From contig JADIIX010000005.1 in assembly GCA_027604505.1 (NCBI GenBank), forward strand, positions 248,001 to 312,000: a stretch of DNA of 64,000 bases, in the 5' to 3' direction. A program made the position numbers and the translations under genes. The notes under the pieces were generated by a model. It was not told the origin of the DNA and did no database searches. It saw nothing but the letters and a program-made list of their open reading frames with translations. The DNA comes from Gonapodya sp. JEL0774. Lineage: Eukaryota > Monoblepharomycota > Monoblepharidomycetes > Monoblepharidales > Gonapodyaceae. This document shows positions 47,476-60,126 of the stretch, in pieces; the first letter of the stretch is position 1; each line of letters opens with the position of its first letter.

Positions 47476-50400
47476 TCAAGTGCTTGTTGATAGTACACAA
47501 ACACACCCACAACCACTGGGGCAAGCTTGCTTTTCGGCTTCTGAGAACCAGCTTTCAACACACTCAGTGTGTCCACCATGGCGACAAACTGAGCAGAATA
47601 TACTGAGACCTTTCACGGGTATTTGACAAACTTTGCAGGTCAGCCGCCTCTGCGCCTCTTGGCAGTTGGAGCATACTACTAATCGGTTTGGGTGAAGATA
47701 GATGCGATGTGGTGGGTCTCCTCGACTGGTGCTAAACTTTGGTATCTGTGGGTGACCACATCCATGACAGAGAGGTGCAACGTTGGACCTATCTAAGGAT
47801 TCGCCTGAAGACCGCTCAACTGGAGTCCGAACAAACTTGAGAATTTCGTTGCGTTGATGAAGAAAGCCCCACTGATGAAGAAGAGAGGCGTATCCAAGAA
47901 GGTATGAATCGTGACGTGCTGTTTTGGTCGGGTCAAGAATAGCACGAGCGCGAAGATACTCTGGATCTTGAGTGGCACTATTAAATCTGTAGTGTATCAA
48001 TATCCAAAATCAACTCAGCGATGTTTCTGGGCCGTGATAATTCCAGAATCGAGGATACTCACCCAGCCTCTTCGTTAGCAAAATCATCCTCCGGTGCCAT
48101 ACGCCAGAACGCAAAAGCAGGTGAAGGCTTTCCATGCTGCTTGGCCCGGAACTTTGATGGGGCATACTCTGGTGAGATGAGTGGCAATGCCAGGCTGCGT
48201 CTGGCAACCACGGGATTATCATCTGAGGGTTTAGAGATTGTGACCAATCTTGAAGAGTCGGATGTTCCCATTCCGAGTCGTTGAGAATGGCGCTCTGTCT
48301 GGACGGGTTCAGAAGATGCGGTCCGGGTGGAGCCCGCAGCATAACGGAATATGCTGGAAAGTCCCAAAGCTGATTGGGAGGGATGAACCACCCCACTGAT
48401 ATGTGCTTGGGTCGGAGTTACCTTTTCACCTTGTGAAACAAAGGTGTGAGGCGAGCTCGCGAGTCTACCATCGGTTATTGTCTGAAATCCTGACGGGGTA
48501 CTTTCGGAATGAGAAAGAGATGAGGTGAGTTCAGGAGGGGGTGTGGGCTTCTGAACCAGTCCGAACAACGATGCTAGGTAACCCGCATCCGGTTGCAGTG
48601 CAGGTCGGGAAGGTCCTCCAGAGACGTGGCGAGAGTTACGCTGTCGAACGTGCTCATTCCTGTTTGTTCTTACAACTTCCGTTTTCTGAGCCTGACGCAT
48701 CCACAAAAGTTGAGGACCCATGCTTTGAGCTGATCAAGTGCGATGTAATCCGAGTTTTGACACTGAGGCTTACCTGTCCACTGAAACGAACAGCTGTCTT
48801 GGGTAAAAGATCCGGTCTGCGATCCTCTGTCATGACGCAAGTCAAAATTGCAAGAGTCTGCACGTCTCTAAGCTTTTCTAGTTGAGAGAACCTGCATGAT
48901 TTGAATTCAAGCAGCACAACGGTGAGTTTGTGATGGGTATAACAAACTGAAATGCAGTAGGAGCTCACAGTTTCTCCACCAATCGTCGACCAAACGGGTG
49001 GCTTCGCCAGTCTACTCGTCTCCAAGTCCAAGAAGACGCTGACATAGCATCTACTGCTAAATCACCATTCTTTCCAAAGCGGATTCGTTGTCCCACAGCT
49101 GTTACGGGACCATTTTCGATACCAGCAAAAGCTGGCGCACACACTGAACTATCTGCAGTTGTCCCTGAAGGTGGAACGCAAGGTGTAAGGATAATCGTGG
49201 CCATAGCCCACAGTCGAGCTAGGTCTGGACGCTTAGAGACACGGGCGATCGCCTCATTCCTCAAGCACACATCCACGGGACTGTTACCTGAATGCACGTA
49301 CTTCGCTGCCAAGCTTGGACTGACTGTGAGAAGATGGTCTAAGTCCGCCACTCTAACAACGGTCCCCAGAGTAATACGAGGCATTGATTCTATGGATGCT
49401 TGAGACCCCCGTTTTGATCTTGATGAGGATTTCGCATTATTTTCAAGACCTAGGTCACTTAGAATGGATGATGACATGATGACGGCAACTTGTATTGCAC
49501 TAACTGCTCACCTGCGGATTTTCCTGTGGTCCCTGGTTTACCAAAGGTGTTGATGCTCTCGAAAGTTCCTGCGGTCTGATCGTTCAGCACTGCTCCCTCC
49601 CCAGTGGGTAGTCTGCCTTTGGTAAAGAAACTTTCACGCGCTGGGACTGTACCATATATTATAGTGCTGTTAGGACCTTGGTGGTCTATGGAGTCAGTGT
49701 TTTGCTGTCGCGAAGGTGCTCTTGAATCTGTTTGTGGAATTGCTACAGGAATGGTTTGGCCAAAAGCTGGTGGCATTAATTTAGGCGTGATCGCGGAGAT
49801 GCTTGAATCGGCAGACGATGATAGGCCAGCACTAACGTGACGCTCGAGTGCCTGGAATTGACCGGTTCCCGTAAAAGATTCGTCATCTGCACGCATCCCT
49901 CTCTGAACGCCATTTCTGTCCGCAGCACCCGAATTTGTCGCCCTTTGTCCTGGAGCAAGTGAGTTGTTTGCCGCCATTACAGGGTTATACGCCTGTAAGG
50001 ACCCACTAAGTTGTCCAGGACTCTCTTCCGATTGCTGGGTGACCCTGGTACCCACGCCTACGGGAGATTGAGTGTTCTTCAAAGCTTGAAGAACTCTCAC
50101 TTTCTCCAAGAACCCACTCCAAATGCTCGTCTGAGGCTTTGAGACCGAAGTCTTCTCTGGGAACAACCCTCTCATCCATGAAGGCTCCGCGGTGGCAATT
50201 TTGTTGACGTCATCGAAAGTCCGCTGCCAAACTACCTCTCCAGTAACATCGTCGCACTTAAGCGCACCTGTCTCGCCCAGACCCACATCGGTTAGTGCTA
50301 CCAGCGCATTTTGAAGTAAAAATGTCCGATACTCCTCATAAACGGGATAATTACGAGGCATCGAAACCCCTTGCATCCTTGGTTTGTCATCCGTGTCATC

Positions 50401-53400
50401 AACACCCCGTTTCAAGAAGTCCGTGTCACGAGGATGCGGAATGGGAGACTTGAAAAAGTAGAGTCGACCGGTTCCAGCGGCAAAGGTTGCTCCACAGAGC
50501 CGCGGGAAGGGGACATTCTGGGCTAGAGGCATTGGCTTGACCTCAGGTGTTACGGTTGTAGGTTCTAAACCTTTGTATGAGACACTACGTGGAAGTTTCG
50601 GCGCATCTTCAAATCGAACTCCCGCTGTGGAAGCATCAACATCGAGGAGCTGATTGGCGGCCTCTATCATGGATCCATCGCCCACTATGCTGAGCGGCGG
50701 CGTGGGAGCATCCCAATCGACATCTTTCTCGGGGAGAAATCCAAAAGCGAAGTCGCCCACGATCCGCGGGTTCACGCCAAATTCCATTTGTTCTTTTGCA
50801 AAGAGTTCCTCGAACACGTGCTTGCGCCGTGTTGTCACTTTGTTCATTGCATCTGACGGCAAATCTAGTGCGATCGATGGATATCCACTCCGAAAAATGA
50901 AGGGCGCTGTAGAGAACAGGTACCGGAGACAGGGTTCAAGAGCTGGTATTCGTCGATAGGCAGACACATATGCAATTTGACTCAGCCGCTGTAGCATGCA
51001 ATGGTGTTTTGAGTCTGGATTTTCACAATTCAGTGCAGGTACCCACGTTCGCGAGTTCAATTCGTCCTTCGAGGGGAACGATTGGACTTCTCCTAATTTC
51101 GATCACGAGTGGTTCTCTGGGGTATTCTACCGGAAACTCAACGCTCAGAACGACGAGTGCAGGAAGTGTTGCTTTCTTGTGGGTCAATTCATCAATATTT
51201 ACTGTTGCTGTTGATGTCCTCTTTTGAGTGCCAGAAGACACGAAACAGTCCGGAACGACAATCGATATTCGACATGTTCTGGACAATTTCTGCTCTCCCA
51301 TTTCGTCTGGCTTCGTGTCGATAAAGTTAAAGCGACTCGTGTCATCCTCGAGCCTCAGCGCGCTTTTGCGTTTTGCGCTCCGTGGCGACGGTCCTAAAGG
51401 CACCCACCCCTCAACTGTGACCCCCGGTATCCGCTGGCACCAAGATACTTCATCGTCGACATTAAGAACCTTCATTACTGGAAATACCGGAATCGGTTGT
51501 TGGGGCGCGACGTGGACACGGAAGCCCGAGAGTCTTGTAATATCTTCGACAGTGTCATCTCCAAAGAACATCATCAAAGTCTCCTTCACCCTTGAATTTC
51601 CACGAACTTCTCCATCAGATGCAACTAAAGACTGTGGTGGTCTTTCGCGACTGATGAAACTGGATCCTCTGTCGCCACTACTGGTCATGCTCAGCCGATT
51701 ACTGAGAGAAACTCCAGTGGACCGCGCACGTTTACGAATTACATGCTCCAGTGCAACTGAGGTACCAGAAGGTAAACCGTCTTCCACTAACGGGAGGTCT
51801 CTGATTGGGACAACGGGGGTGAAGGAGATTATGTGGTGCTCTCCGAGAGAACGGGAGGTTGATGTGGTGATATCTGTCTCGTCCATTGGTAACATGGATT
51901 TTGAGTTCACGTGATGCCCCACATCGTCAGGGTCGTCTCCGAATCCGCGTCTAAAAGTCCACTTTTCACCAGGAATGTACCCCGCCCTCCGCATCACATC
52001 TTCCGAAATGGGCCACAGGCGAAGCGTTCTGTCTACACTCCAAGTGACGAGCTGGTAATCCTCTGAATTGAGACTTTCGGACTCTGATGCGCTGTCTGCA
52101 GCAGAAGATGCCAAGTTCCCAACTGCAACAAAGTCCCTAATGCTGAAAGCGTTGACAGACTTTCTAGACCGCATAACAAACTCTCGCACGGAATCTCGGT
52201 GACCAGCAAACGAATGAACTGGGACCGGTCCAGGTGGAATCGTTTCAGCGAATCGCGAAGCCGGTCCCGATGTTGCGGTCTTCTTGGAGAGCTCTCGCTT
52301 CACATGAGATTGTACAACATCTCCGCGGTTCCACAACTGAACTGTGGTATCACGGTTACCATGTGGTGAGGTAAGGAGACCGTCACCAAAAGGTGTCAAT
52401 CGAGCTCTCCACGTGGCCTGAGGGAGTATTAGAGAAGCCACTAAGGTTGCCGGCGGAGCCGAGCCTGCACGACGCATTGAATGCACAGAAGAAGAGTTTT
52501 CGGAGGTTTTACTCGGAGACGTTGGCTGGGATGCTGGTGGAGTTTTCATCGACAAAGCACCCGACGTGTCGTTAGAAATGTTCCACAAGCGAACGGCTCG
52601 ATCTTGACCACAAGTAACGAGATCGTGGGCGGAGTGATACGACCAGTCTAAATAAAATATGCGATGGGTGTGCGCTGTCGGAGTCAGTGAAACAGGATGA
52701 GAACCTTTCTGTAGACGAGGTGACATATCACAAATAAAGTTTTCGAACGGTCAACGAATATTGAACGTAAGGTACCACTCACCCTTATATCCCAGATTCT
52801 GAGATCTTTGTCGTGTGATGAAGCGAAAATATTCTCGTTGAGTCGGTTCCATCTCACTTGGCTGGCTCCCTCTGTTGGTCGGTGAACTCTGTGATTCAAA
52901 CTTCCCATTATAGGGAAACAAATTTTCAAAGCTCACCTGTCCAAGCACACCAACTTCCAACAGGCTTCGTAACACCCAGTCCTGAATGAGAGGCACTGGT
53001 CGATTCCGCTGACATGCCTCCTCCAGGAGATCGGGTGTCCCACATATGCACCCATGCATCCATACCACACGTAAGTATTCGATCAGGGTGGAAAGGGGAC
53101 CAGTTAAGGTCAGATATAGCTCGAGTATGCGCAGAAAGAACGCGCTGGACGTAGGGTGATGTTGATGACTTGATGGATAGAGCCGAGGAAGAGGAATTCA
53201 CAGCCAAAGCCGGTGAGGTGTTCCAGATAAGGCAAGTTTGGTTTGACTTGATGACAGAGTGCGTTCGTTATTCACAGGTGATGTCAGAGTTCGTATCGTA
53301 GGAACTCCCACCGTTGACGCAATCGTCGTTTCTCGCCCCGGGTGCGGATTCCACTGACAATCAGTGACGTCCCACTGAGAAATGTGGGGCAAAAACCGAG

Positions 53401-53751
53401 GTGGTTGATTTGGATTGTCCAGATCAAGAAGGTAAAGTCCTTTCTTGCTGTTCTCCATGGGAAGGAGCAAACGAGAGAATGAGCAACTGCACATGGTATA
53501 TATAAGCGTAGAAGGACGTGCCTCGCCAGAACTATATCTCTCCCATAAGACGACATAGAAATATTAGTGACTGGTTGATCCAACTTTATAATGAGATGTT
53601 CTTTGAACGAATTCGAGGTACTGGAAAATGGAGCCGGCGACTCCGCACTCCCTCTAGCGACCTGGACGCCATAGCCACCCAATGAAGTGTGCGAGTACCG
53701 ATCACCGGAGTTGGAGGAAGTGATTGAACGTGAGCGTCGGTCCGGGAGCAT
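47476..53751 (-). CDS. WDR59: WD40/RWD/zinc-ribbon protein, WDR59/Mtc5 (SEACAT/GATOR2)
   Basis: This is a subunit of the SEA/GATOR2 complex that controls TORC1 at the vacuole. The N terminus (MLPDRRSRSITSSNSGDRYS, ATG at 53751) leads into WD repeats: KGLYLLDLDNPNQPP, HISQWDVTDCQWNPHPG, ARAISDLNWSPFHPD, ILTCGMDAWVHMWDTR, VRWNRLNENIFASSHDKDLR, IFYLDWSYHSAHDLVTCG, QDRAVRLWN and LVTWSVDRTLRLWP. An RWD domain follows (ALVVLSVEFPVEYPREP). A long Ser-rich middle comes next. At the C terminus is a RING-like zinc ribbon, CKVCQIPVKGLSIFCSVC then HGGHTECVESWF and CPSGCGCVC. Size is about 1,700 residues or more, longer than yeast Mtc5 (1,148). The zinc motif plus the RWD domain favour WDR59 over WDR24, without proof. 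Confidence 0.83.
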
Positions 53752-54774
53752 TCCCGCAAGACGTCCCACTACTTGGACAATGATTCACGTAGAGCTTGAT
53801 GAATCGTGTTGTAGTGCTCTCAATAGTCCCAGAAAGCTCTGATGCGAATAGTAAGTCCGAGATCGATGTCCTTTCCGTGATTTCCTCGTTGGGAGTTCTT
53901 GGAAGCTCGTCGTGAACTTCCTCTCTTCGTCGCTACTTGCAAAGAGAAATATTTCTCCAATTCAAGCGAGAAAAACGGCTTGGAGCGGATTATATGTACG
54001 TTTGTTGTGGCAGCATGTATGACTATGTGTGTCGACTGTGTCCTGATCGTCCGTGGCAAGTGCTTCTGCACCCCCATCATACTTTTGCTCCCAACTTACC
54101 ATCCTCAAGCTGCCAGCGCAAACTGCTGGATGCATTGCATCCAAGACCGAAAAAATAGGGACACACCCACCATGAAGCACCAGGCATGATGTAGACAACG
54201 AGGAAGGAAGTCGGGTACTGAAGTGCGTCAACATATGTGAATGGTGCGATTGCCGTGCGGGGTTTGAGCAACGAGTGTGGCCAGGGTACGAGGCTCAAGT
54301 ATGGTACACATTCGAAGTAAGGTAAAAATGGCGCTCATGGCCTCAAGGATTTGAACCACCCAACTCAACTAGTAAGTTGGTAGCAGAAACAAATCCCGCC
54401 TACAGGTGCGACTTCCACCTCCGCGAGCACCAGTACCATTCATGTTCCCTGCAAGACGGACTTGTGGGACAGGGCAGCGCGGGCACAAAAGCACACAGGG
54501 TCAGCGTGTCAAAGGACAGATAGAGAAATCAAATTAAGACAGAGTGTGACAGTTGACGGTTCTGATCCACTGTTCGCTCTTCTCCACAAGTGTTCACTCT
54601 CCCACCCCAAATGAATTGTCTGGATCCATCAATCGTCATAAGGCGTTGAGAGAGCCTCAACACGGGACCGGTCAGGAACTTTTGCGTAAATGAGGTGACC
54701 GTGGAGGTTGTGGCGATCGGGAAAGAGAGCGAGTTGAACAAGGAGACGAGACAAAGACAATTGAACAAGGCTGG
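53752..54774. other. Intergenic region with unexplained small exon-like segments
   Basis: This is about 1 kb upstream of the WDR59 homologue. On the minus strand near 54443-54230 an ATG begins MNGTGARGGGSRT and, across a 35-base gt...ag segment, continues open as LSWVVQILEAMSAIFTLL. Nearer the WDR59 start, KRGSSRRASKNSQRGNHGKD is open. I recognise no family and do not call a gene. A GGTTCAAATCC stretch resembles a tRNA B box but does not fold into a cloverleaf. Confidence 0.35.
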
Positions 54775-55158
54775 TCAGGGAGAGAGCACCAAAAAATCAT
54801 CACAAGACGCACGGGGGAACGACTTCGGGGGCTCCGGTATGCGCTTTGCGCCATAGTATCTGCGGAGAGGGAGGACGGTGATGGGAAGGAGGAGGCCTAC
54901 AGGGTGACACAAAGTGAAGAAACTCAGAGAGAGACTCGAAAAGATGCAGAGACCGGTCCCAGTCCCGGTGCAGAATCCCGCCACGAAGATGTTATAGCTG
55001 CGGTATACGGAATCGCAGCCGGTCATGCTTCACATCTGAGTATGTCGGAGGGGTGCAGTTCGTCTGAGTTCGGAACCAACACACGCACCTGTTATTCCAA
55101 CCGCGTAAGAGACTGTCAGCACGGGCTGTTCCATCAATGCTTTGCGCAGAAATGACAT
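54775..55158 (-). CDS. NDUFA3: Complex I small subunit, NDUFA3/NUO-9.5-like
   Basis: This small single-span membrane subunit belongs to mitochondrial NADH:ubiquinone oxidoreductase. It has two exons. Exon 55158-55089 encodes MSFLRKALMEQPVLTVSYAVG. Exon 54896-54775, after a 192-base intron (gtgcgt at the donor, ctgtag at the acceptor), encodes LLLPITVLPLRRYYGAKRIP, EPPKSFPR and a short tail to the stop. The arrangement of a short basic head, PVLTVSYAVG, a hydrophobic span, then RRYYG and a proline-rich end matches animal NDUFA3 (FLKNAW..EPVLVVSF) and the fungal 9.5-kDa subunit. The predicted length of 63 residues is slightly short, and the last residues (ASCDDFLVLSP) may be replaced by another exon. 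It is divergent from GLDC. Confidence 0.72.
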
Positions 55159-55851
55159 CGTGTGTCGGAGCTCGTGAGCTGTAGCAAACCGCCCCAATCC
55201 GGGAATGCTCGTTGCTGTGGTCGTTTCGTTCAACTCCCAGAGCACATGTCATTCCACCAATCCTTCCCCCCCTCCCCTCCTTGTGAATACAGTCGAAGTC
55301 CTTGGAATTGAGATTCATATATTCAGAGTTGCAAGAGAAATCTTGTAGTGAATTTCGCTCTGCAAGAGTTTAAGCCTGTGTTTTTTATGACACTGATGCG
55401 CAAATGCCCGAACAAGGTGGGGACCATGATACATGAAAGGGGGAGAGCAGGAAGAAAAGATGGAAATAATCTCTGTCTGTGTTGTCCAAATACCTGTGTG
55501 TGGACCCTGATGAATCTGATTGGATGCCAAATTTGGCGTGCAGCATTCGTACCGCCGCCAGACGAGATTTTTCGCACCAGATTTGAATTCCCCACGTAGA
55601 GATTGACGCCAGCTTCAGTTCGAACCAGGAAGCAAGGAAATTCGAGTTTGACGAGGAATCGTCACCACTTGCTTCCTCCACTTCGGTACATATTGCTGGC
55701 ACAACCAGAACGTCGCAAATTCGTACTCAACGCCCAATTTCGGCCTTTCTCGGTGTTCTTAACGATTGGTCACAGTCTGGCCTTGCTTGTCTCGGCATCA
55801 TTCCTCTCCTTCAAATCAGTTTTCGTCCCCTCCAATCAACGTTTGTTTCCA
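55159..55851. promoter_or_regulatory. Divergent intergenic region, NDUFA3-like / GLDC
   Basis: These 693 bases lie between two divergent nuclear genes for mitochondrial proteins. Open codons run in frame into GLDC from about 55603, but the presequence starts best at 55852. No other gene was recognised. Confidence 0.4.
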
Positions 55852-58800
55852 ATGCTTCGCGCTTCACGCCACTCTTCCCTGGCGCTCTCGCCGTCTTTCC
55901 TCTCCTCGCTGTCCCGTATTACTCAATCCACCACCCACACCTTTCACTCATCTTGCGCACCCCTGCAGTCCCAACTCAACTTCACCTCACCGTCCGCCAT
56001 TTTTCCCCAACTTGACTCCTTCCCCCGCCGACATATCGGTCCGCGCTCCAATGACCTCCCTTCCATGCTTGCCACAGTCGGTTCACCTTCCATCGACGAC
56101 CTCATCTCCAAAACTGTGCCCCCAACTATCCGCTCCTCCAGCGTTCCGGCGATTGGCGAACCAATCACTGAAACACAACTCCTCGCACAGCTTAAAGCTA
56201 TCGCCAAAAAGAATCTGGTTTATAAATCGTACATCGGCCTTGGATACGCCAACACAATTACGCCACCAGTGATACTGCGGAATATCATGGAGAACCCGGG
56301 CTGGTATACCCAGTATACCCCCTATCAGCCGGAAATTGCTCAAGGGAGGCTCGAGTCCCTGATTAATTTCCAGACTGTCGTCACGGACCTTACCGGATTA
56401 CCAGTGGCGAATGCATCGCTACTAGATGAAGGTAGGCGGCCCACAAGTTTTCTGGGAGCCTGGATGGCTCTTCCCCATCCTCATTCAAATGACGTCCCCT
56501 TACGAACGCACCTCACCTCCATTGCGAAGGCACTGCCGCCACCGAAGCCATGCTCATCGCATTTTCCGTCCACCATCGCCGGCGCACTACGTTCCTGTGC
56601 GACCGAGCCACCAACCCGCAGACGATTGCGTGTCTCCGTAGTAGGGCGGAGCCGTTTGGTATCAATGTGGTCGTTGGGAACGCCGTCAGTTGGGAAGGGG
56701 ATGATTTAGGAATCGAAGTGGGCCAGAAGGCGAAGGGAAAAGGTTGGGACGATGTCATGGGAGTATTGGTACAGGTGAGTTGAGGTGGTGTAGATTGCTG
56801 GTCATGAAGTGTGGCCTGAGTCGCCGTGTTACTCACGAGAAGACCCGTGCCTCTGGCTTCTCAGATGAGATTGTGATTGGTGATTACTTTGGCTCTCTTG
56901 GGGCCTCGCGCTCACTTAACAGAGTCGTAACCTTCCCTTTTATTTGCTCTTCCCGTTGATGTTGTGGGATTGGCAATTATCAGTCGACCCACTACCACCG
57001 CATGACTAACCATCTCAATGATTTCCCAATCGTGTGCTCTTGACCAACCTTGTCTTCAAATTACTCAACCACATAGTACCCTACTTCGGATGGGCGCGTC
57101 CCTGACTATTCCACTCTCGCCGCTACCGCCCACCGTCACAAATCTCTCCTAGTCGCTGCTACGGATCTTCTCTCCCTGGCCGTCCTCCAACCTCCTGGTG
57201 AATGGGGTGCCGACATCGCCCTCGGCAATGCTCAAAGATTCGGCGTACCACTAGGGTACGGCGGGCCCCACGCAGCGTTTTTCGCAGTAAAGGATGACCT
57301 CAAACGACGGATGCCAGGGAGGCTGGTTGGTGTGAGCAAAGACGCCCAGGGCAAAGTCGCGTACAGGTTGGCGTTGCAGACGAGAGAGCAGCACATCAGA
57401 AGAGAGAAAGCGACGAGCAATATTTGCACCGCACAGGCTTTGTTGGCGAATATGGCGGCAATGTATGCGGTTTGGCATGGACCCGAGGTGAGTTTTGGGT
57501 TAAGCGATTTTGGGGTTGTTGAGACATTTTCATTTAAGAGATTGGGCTCGTAAACATGTGCAATGTGATCATGGACTACCAACAGGGCATCAAAGACATT
57601 GCCCTCCGTGTGCACCACCTCACTGCCATTCTCGCTCAAGGCTTGAACCAGCTGAATTACTCAGTGGCCAACGCCGACTCCTTCTTTGACACCCTCACTG
57701 TTCGATTGGATTACCCTGTATCAGAGCTGGTGTCTTTTGCGCAGGAGCATGGGATCAATCTGAGGATCGATAGTGAAGAGAACGGATCGGGCACCGTGGG
57801 GGTGACCTTGGACGAGACTGTAACGAAGCAGGATTTGCAGGACTTGCTGAAGGTTTTTGCTCTCGGGTCTGTGAGGAGGAGGATGTTGGCCACGGATGGG
57901 ACTGAACCATCAGTGGACGCTCTGGCAGCTGCGCGGTTCTCCTCTGCAGAACGGAGCTTCAACTTCAGCCCCAAACTCGCACGCACAAGCACCTTCTTGA
58001 CACACCCTGTATTTTCAGCCCATCACTCTGAAACTGAAATGCTCCGGTACATTATGCACCTCCAAAGCAAAGACTTGAGTTTGGCAGATGCCATGATCCC
58101 TTTGGGGTCCTGCACCATGAAACTCAATGCGACCACCGAGATGATTCCCGTGACATGGCCAGAGTTTGCGAATTTGCATCCGTTTGTACCCAAGGAGCAG
58201 GCCTTGGGTTATCAGACACTGTTTGAGGTGGGTTTTGGATGGTACGAGTGGTTTGTTTGCGTACCAGCCGGGCGGGCGACCGGAGCAAAGGAGAGCAACC
58301 AACGGTGATGTGTCGATGGAGTTTGCAAGGTATCCTGGCTTCTTGGATATTCTGCCCAGGGTCTGTGGCTGCGATTACTCTATTGCTACGCTGACGGTCA
58401 AATCGTCTGTCTTCTTTCTTCCAGGAACTCGAATACTCTCTAGCTAAAATCACAGGGTTTGACGCCATCTCCCTCCAACCTAACTCGGGCGCTCAAGGCG
58501 AATATGCTGGTCTTCGCGTCATCCGTGCCTACCACGAATCACGTGGGGACTTCAAGAGGAACATCTGCCTCATTCCCGTATCCGCCCACGGCACCAACCC
58601 TGCTTCCGCCGCCATGTGTGGTATGGAAGTTGTAGTGGTCAAGTGTGACCCGACTGGTTCGCTGGATGCGGAGGATTTGAAAGCTAAGGCAAGCCTCCAC
58701 AAAGACAAGCTGGCAGCCATCATGATCACGTACCCATCCACTTATGGTGTGTTTGAGCAAGGTGTGAGGGAGGTTTGCGAGCTCATTCACTCGTATGGCG

Positions 58801-60071
58801 GGCAAGTTTACATGGATGGCGCCAACATGAACGCTCAAGTTGGATTGTGCAGTCCTGGCGATATTGGTGCGGATGTGTGCCATCTCAACTTGCATAAGAC
58901 GTTCACTATTCCTCATGGCGGTGGTGGGCCGGGAATGGGACCTATTGGTGTGTGAGTGTTTGCAACGCTGATGGCGTTGGCGACAAGTTTGACTATGAAT
59001 TCACCTTAACGGTGTGTCCACAACGTTCTAGTAAAGCGCATCTCGCCCCGTTCTTGCCTGGGCACCCGCTTGCCAAGGTCGGTGGTGGCTCCGCTATTGG
59101 ACCCATTTCGGCGGCACCTTGGGGATCCGCCAGCATCTTGCCCATTTCGTGGGCATACATCAGAATGATGGGTATGTTGGAACAACTTTCCTCGACTCGT
59201 TTCCGTGTATGCTGGGTTTTTATCCCGTGTGCGCTTACTCCTCAGGTGATACCGGTTTGAAGAAGGCCACGGAGTATGCCATCCTCAACGCTAACTACAT
59301 GGCGAAACGGCTTGAGCCTCACTACAAAATTCTTTTCCGGAATGAGAATGGATTCTGCGCTCACGAATTCATTATTGATGCGCGGCCTTTTAGCACCTCG
59401 GCAGGGATCGAAGCTGTGGATATTGCAAAGCGTCTTCACGTGAGTGTCACACGCCGCCCTCATTGTGCCAATTCCGCCCGTCATAGCTTATTTAGAATGT
59501 TGTTATTCACTGGTGGCACCGAATGAATAGGACTATTCGTTCCATAGTCCCACCATGTCGTGGCCTGTCGGTAATACCCTCATGGTGGAGCCAACCGAAT
59601 CGGAGCCCCGATCCGAACTCGACCGATTCTGTGACGCCATGATTGCCATCCGACACGAAATTGCTGAGATAGAGTCCGGAAAGCAACCCCGCGAGAACAA
59701 TGTCCTCACGAACGCGCCTCACACACAAGAAGTCCTCCTCGCTGAGAAGTGGGACCGACCGTATTCTCGAGAGCAAGCTGCTTACCCGGTCGCAAGCCTA
59801 CGTAAGCGGAAATTCTGGCCCACAGTCTCGAGGTAAGGACGCAGTGTTCTCTTTTGTTGAATCAATTGCGAATCCACTCCCTTCCAACTCACGTTCGCAT
59901 CGTGACAGAGTCGACGACGCGTACGGTGACCGCAATTTGTTCTGCACGGTAAGGAACCTGGAGATTGCAAGTTTTGTAACAAAATTTTTATTCACATGAT
60001 GCTTCACCACTTTGCTCAATAACTTCCGGATATGTTTTCGACAGTGCCCTCCTCTTGAGATCGACGAATGA
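55852..60071 (+). CDS. GLDC: Glycine decarboxylase P protein, mitochondrial
   Basis: This is the PLP-dependent P protein of the glycine cleavage system, which decarboxylates glycine and passes the aminomethyl group to lipoyl-H protein. The presequence starts [20 protein letters not shown]. Family motifs: [141 protein letters not shown] and [11 protein letters not shown]. The PLP-binding lysine is in NLHKTF (codon 58896-58898), followed by [14 protein letters not shown]. The last intron before CPPLEIDE restores the normal C terminus FCTCPP. There are about ten introns. It is convergent with the WEE1-type gene, 55 bases apart. Confidence 0.96.
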
Positions 60072-60126
60072 AATTATAGCGACGAAATAATAACTACATG
60101 TATGCATTGACGTTAATAAGTTGCAA

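Noticed and set aside
54334-54434. Minus-strand tRNA-like sequence: seven complementary bases at the ends (GGTGCTC/GAGCGCC) and GGTTCAAATCC resembling a B box
   Set aside because: The T stem does not pair, extra bases separate it from the acceptor, and no anticodon arm forms. Probably coincidence.
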